Source: Thermoplasmata archaeon (GTDB lineage: Archaea > Thermoplasmatota > Thermoplasmata > Lutacidiplasmatales > UBA184). From it: a stretch of DNA of 7,985 nt. The notes below the pieces were generated by a model that did no database searches, was not told where the DNA came from, and saw nothing but the letters and a program-made list of their open reading frames with translations. This document shows positions 6,201 through 7,985 of this stretch, one piece after another; within the stretch, counting starts at the first letter, position 1; each line of letters begins with the position of its first letter. Made by a program: the position numbers and the translations under genes. The stretch lies in assembly GCA_030039995.1 (NCBI GenBank), contig JASHUL010000170.1, positions 1-7,985 of the forward strand, written 5' to 3'.

Positions 6201-7061
6201 GCGGTCGGGTCGAGCCTCGAGAGTGCGGCGAGCTCCTCGGCGCCGTCGCTCGTGCTCGGCGGACTCCTGCCGGGGGTCTACAACCTGACGGCGACGACGG
6301 CCGCTCCGTACGCCGCGGTCCCGAGCGTCCAAGAGGTCACGGTCACGGGCGACGCGGAGGTGACCGTCACGTTCGTCGCGGAGCACTCGTTCACGGTCAC
6401 GGAGTCCGGACTCCCCACCGGTGCGAGCTGGTATCTCTCCTACTCGAGCACGGGAGGCGCGTATCGTGGGCTCGTCGCCTCCACCGGAACGTCGATCACC
6501 GTCGATTCCCTGCCCGCGACCGGCTACAACTGGAGTGTCGCCGCGAGCGGCTACACCGCGACCCCGGCGTCGGGCGCGCTCACCCTCTCGAACGACACCA
6601 CCCTCAGCGTCTCGTTCGCCGCGGCCGATTCGACCGGGACCCTCTCAGGCACGATCTCTCCGACTTCCGGTACGGTGTACGTCGACGGAGCGCCTGTGAG
6701 CGTCGTGGCCGGGGGGACGTTCTCGGTGACCGTTCTCGTCGGGCTCCACTCGGTCGAAGTGACCTCGAGCGGCTACGTCAGCTACTTCAACAACGTCTCG
6801 GTGACCGCGGGCGCGACGACCCACCTCACGATCTCCCTCGCCTCCTCCGCGGTCGCCCCCGCGGTCGGAGCGCTCGGCTGGCTCTTGGTCGGGCTGCTGG
6901 CCGTCGTCGTGGTGATCCTGCTCGTCGTCGCGCTACTCTTCGCGCGGCGGGGCCGACCGCCCGCCCCGGTCTCGGCGTACGTGCCCCCGCCCGCGGCGTC
7001 CTCCAGCCCGCCGGCCTCGTGGCAGGAGTCCCCTCCGCCGCCCCCGCCGACCGGTACCTGA
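3291..7061 (+). CDS. giant thermopsin-family (peptidase A5) surface protein with C-terminal membrane anchor
   Basis: This 1256-residue protein starts with a signal peptide (RGSRW, then a hydrophobic run to about residue 28). A low-complexity A/S/T/P-rich stretch follows (about 30-85). Residues about 103-500 match the thermopsin family: SPAPYGIGDFGL (129-140), VQVNAVLNNVTLFGTTGYQF (181-200), WAQNV, SNVWNFS (219-225), GGPGGGSNF (339-347). Thermopsins are acid proteases secreted by archaea; I cannot point to a catalytic residue with confidence. Residues about 620-860 look like a NosD-type right-handed beta-helix, with ALFLYGGHSNVIEGNTF and LGGNYWWDYG. Three 'E(T/S)GLP' repeats follow from 862, 951 and 1031. 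A PEGA-like module is at about 1115-1185, a transmembrane helix at about 1190-1217 ending in ARRGR, and a 35-residue proline-rich cytoplasmic tail closes the protein. I count 21 N-glycosylation sequons, all ahead of the helix. ATG 3291 is chosen for the signal peptide and promoter. It is likely an anchored cell-surface protease or adhesin-like protein. Confidence 0.9.
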   Translation: MAVHRGSRWVVVALTAILLASSLAVVASAGTTEGVAASAPSAPGTPVASGSVSEVSVGATGASATAVTPPPTPLEGTEQSAPVTDRGAAIVAAISAKGISPRYAYLPDYAGIGATRPGSSHVNLTYTTSPAPYGIGDFGLENESGSIVPYVTDTTSVAASFSSDDLRGYAADLSSPDEYGVQVNAVLNNVTLFGTTGYQFWAQNVMDYTPSNQSLLFVSNVWNFSSPSGSISCNVFYQAGGELDCPSYYFGVSREIPASYPYSVDFWMNSTLNAGRNEVFFNYSVDSAAGQFAGSYDYVIFNSLRAGESPSETPAAEFQANGYHTAGLGLPMDFEITLGGPGGGSNFDVLLSEDTVMTLSYLNASSGKYQSVNSAYNVGGETGETSVGVLADWSSSAGCADCVLLGNGPSFQYGLWNVSGAAAPFSSYSLSPYARIYTHPMTAFAFVAQGAGVTNLSEFQWAPEYIDPAAGIDLPEGEYTVLLVAAEYDPTSYTLDITGACIGSGCESYTALTSDPTVGVYTPLWAFNESAVPSLSSGTDAYGSYVLWNNQYAPIGETPDFSDYGSADFPWFGAFNDYMFPVFPGIFLNNTSAIDITDPPSFLTYFPPGPTFQFAVSLFGAPDWNDLQIYVQNSTGVDLLGGTVGGWFLYDAYFGPEQSFASVTYWNDTACTIEDVAFRTGGEALFLYGGHSNVIEGNTFTTSIPTSPNPYVTVAAYWGSIGLVDTDWGDAALYGASAWDTCAVCDLVTNNLFDTDITATQTYLDPYTGEVPDQFPGGFSQAYNGPYEPGTNILGGDYLGGNYWWDYGLGWNPYSVLPYAGINPLPYLENVSDTYAYICESIGAYCDYGGGDYYPLTYSPIFTATFEETGLPSGTEWGVGTTVGDSANLLLNLEAGILYNYTYAPDAVNLADPAGTYPYYPYSSNAGYGARDGTFTVVNAHITVVVDFEIAYSLTVVESGLPLATEWTATAVGSSLESAASSSAPSLVLGGLLPGVYNLTATTAAPYAAVPSVQEVTVTGDAEVTVTFVAEHSFTVTESGLPTGASWYLSYSSTGGAYRGLVASTGTSITVDSLPATGYNWSVAASGYTATPASGALTLSNDTTLSVSFAAADSTGTLSGTISPTSGTVYVDGAPVSVVAGGTFSVTVLVGLHSVEVTSSGYVSYFNNVSVTAGATTHLTISLASSAVAPAVGALGWLLVGLLAVVVVILLVVALLFARRGRPPAPVSAYVPPPAASSSPPASWQESPPPPPPTGT
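5874..6632 (+). repeat. three tandem 'ESGLP' protein repeats within the thermopsin-like gene
   Basis: Three units of about 80-89 residues begin at protein positions 862 (FTATFEETGLPSGTEW), 951 (AYSLTVVESGLPLATEW) and 1031 (EHSFTVTESGLPTGASW). Each opens with a beta strand, the (E)(T/S)GLP turn, and a tryptophan 5-7 residues later. Such repeats recur in large secreted proteins of Thermoplasmata and presumably form beta-sandwich spacer domains that lift the N-terminal part off the membrane. At the DNA level the units are diverged, so they are old duplications. Confidence 0.75.
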
Positions 7062-7123
7062 GCGCCCCCCTCTCGAGGATGTCCGGAGGGCCCGCCGCAG
7101 GCCCCGTCATCGCCGTCGCAGGG

Positions 7124-7131
7124 TTCAAAAC
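7124..7131 (+). promoter_or_regulatory. possible box A-like element for the PaaI-type thioesterase gene
   Basis: TTCAAAAC is the only AT-rich run between the two genes. It lies about 40 nt before ATG 7168, farther than at the other genes, so it would give a leader of roughly 15 bases. Weak evidence. Confidence 0.25.
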
Positions 7132-7167
7132 GCGAACGTTGCTGCCCGACGCCGTCTCCACCGACCG

Positions 7168-7695
7168 ATGACGGACGCTCCCGAACTCCGGACCCGCACC
7201 GTCCACTGGTCGGACCCCGCACAGTTTGCGGAACCGATCCGCCGGATGTCGGGTCTCGCGTTCATGCGCGCGTTTCGCGACCGGGAGCTCCCTCCACCTC
7301 CGTTCATGGAGCTGCTCGGGATCCGGATCACGTCGGTCGAGCCGGGGTCCGTCTCGTTCGAGTTCGAGCCGGCGGAGTACATGTACAGCCCGCTCGGGAA
7401 CGTGCACGGAGGCATCGTCACGGTCCTGCTCGACACGGCGATGGGTTGCTCGTTCCACACCACGCTCCCGCCGGGTGTCGGCTACACGACGATCGAGCTG
7501 AAGGTGAACTTCCTGCGACCCGTGCTCGCCCGATCCGGGACGCTCAGGGCGGAGGGGCGCGTCGTGCACTCCGGCACTCGCGTCGCGACCGCGGAGGCAC
7601 GGCTCGCCGACGCCCAGGGCAAGCTCCACGCGCACTCGACCTCGTCCCTTCTGATCCTGAGGTCGCCGTCCGTCGCGGACGCCCCGGACCCCTGA
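7168..7695 (+). CDS. PaaI-family hotdog-fold thioesterase
   Basis: The 175-residue protein is a single hotdog domain with an N-terminal extension of about 40 residues. Its PaaI hallmark is SPLGNVHGGIVTVLLDTAMG (74-93). There the HGG motif (80-82) helps bind the thioester carbonyl, and Asp89 on the following helix is the expected catalytic carboxylate. Downstream, YTTIELKVNFLRP (106-118) is the characteristic core strand, followed by GTLRAEGRVVHSG. PaaI-type enzymes hydrolyse acyl- or aryl-CoA thioesters in the cytoplasm, usually as tetramers; the substrate cannot be read from sequence. ATG 7168 gives a normal family start, including the GLAFMRAFRD helix seen in relatives. The gene begins 106 bases after the thermopsin-like gene with its own candidate promoter, so it is probably a separate unit. 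Confidence 0.92.
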   Translation: MTDAPELRTRTVHWSDPAQFAEPIRRMSGLAFMRAFRDRELPPPPFMELLGIRITSVEPGSVSFEFEPAEYMYSPLGNVHGGIVTVLLDTAMGCSFHTTLPPGVGYTTIELKVNFLRPVLARSGTLRAEGRVVHSGTRVATAEARLADAQGKLHAHSTSSLLILRSPSVADAPDP

Positions 7696-7712
7696 CGACG
7701 CGCCCTACCGGT

Positions 7713-7733
7713 CCGACCCCGCGTGGGGTTCGG
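7713..7733 (+). terminator. stem-loop after the thioesterase gene (possible terminator or 3' end structure)
   Basis: CCGACCCC (7713-7720) pairs with GGGGTTCGG (7725-7733) around the 4-base loop GCGT, leaving one bulged T: an 8-bp, GC-rich hairpin 17 bases after the stop codon. No T-run follows. Archaeal termination normally relies on T-runs, so this may instead stabilise the mRNA 3' end or be a chance structure. Confidence 0.25.
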
Positions 7734-7985
7734 CCCGTCGAATCGGCGGAAGGCGGTCGGAGAGGATCGATCGGATTCTGCCCCGGAACCGGCTCCGAAC
7801 CCACGGGCGAGGTGAAGTCACGCGCTCTCGGGGGAACCCCGGCCCGAGTTCGGACCCTCGGGGGCGGGCCCCGCCTCCTCGGAGTGCGCCCGCCGACCCG
7901 GGTTCGCCCTCCCGGCATTCCGTGGCGAGGAGCGCTTCTCGGGCCAAGTGATCGACCACGCGAACGCCGCAGCCACCGTCCTTAT
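7734..7985. other. terminal region with no supportable gene
   Basis: I find no convincing gene here. A minus-strand frame enters at 7985 and runs to a TGA at 7818-7820; its last 50-odd residues are Pro/Gly/Ser/Arg-rich and could be the tail of a protein encoded beyond the window. A second minus-strand frame (GTG 7959 to TAG 7705) has only about 75% GC at third codon positions and no recognisable motif. Several CTCGGG/CCCGAG inverted repeats occur at about 7827-7863. ATAAGG on the minus strand at the very edge could be a promoter element. Confidence 0.3.

Noticed and set aside
7088..7104. 5-bp hairpin GGGCC/GGCCC after the thermopsin-like gene as a terminator
   Set aside because: Too short, with no T-run; such stems are common by chance at this base composition.
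5918..7171. 417-residue plus-strand frame over the 3' half of the thermopsin-like gene
   Set aside because: Arg/Gly/Pro-rich shadow frame; the repeats, membrane helix and sequons are all in the other frame.
7705..7959. 84-residue minus-strand frame after the thioesterase gene
   Set aside because: Its third-position GC content is low for this genome, it has no motif, and its product is Arg/Pro/Gly-rich.

Overview
The window is very GC-rich and densely coded, and it looks archaeal. It has an archaeal-type SUI1/aIF1 translation factor. It has a very large secreted, membrane-anchored thermopsin-family (peptidase A5) protein with a NosD-like GGNYW segment and 'ESGLP' surface repeats. AT-rich box A-like elements sit about 26-33 nt ahead of several start codons, as expected for leaderless or nearly leaderless archaeal transcripts. 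This protein mix is what I would expect from a high-GC member of the Thermoplasmatota; that assignment is inference from protein character, not from a marker gene.

Layout: (1) 1-173 is the C-terminal end of a membrane protein, probably an ABC-2 type permease. (2) 345-662 encodes a SUI1/aIF1-like protein that lacks the usual archaeal N-terminal cysteine motif. (3) 797-1654 encodes a two-domain thiosulfate sulfurtransferase (rhodanese) with a CRIGERSS active-site loop. (4) Converging on it, 2377-1682 on the minus strand encodes an unusual fusion: a GcvH-like (lipoyl-carrier fold) domain joined to a TusA-like sulfur-carrier domain. The lipoyl lysine is replaced by arginine, and the TusA CPxP motif is reduced to CSAV with its cysteine kept. 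(5) Divergent from the fusion, 2455-2643 encodes a 62-residue Cys/His-rich putative zinc protein. (6) Tail to tail with that, 3106-2648 on the minus strand encodes an AHSA1/SRPBCC-fold protein. (7) Divergent from this, 3291-7061 encodes the 1256-residue thermopsin-like surface protein. (8) 7168-7695 encodes a PaaI-type hotdog thioesterase. (9) 7696-7985 holds no gene I can support.

How they may work together: genes 3 and 4 are the most suggestive pair. Rhodanese-to-TusA persulfide transfer is established in other organisms, and GcvH-like lipoate-binding proteins work beside TusA in the sHdr sulfur-oxidation system. A single polypeptide combining a GcvH fold that cannot be lipoylated in the usual way with a cysteine-retaining TusA domain, next to a thiosulfate sulfurtransferase, could be part of an undescribed sulfur-trafficking route. 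This is inference. The other genes look independently transcribed, with no evident shared pathway.
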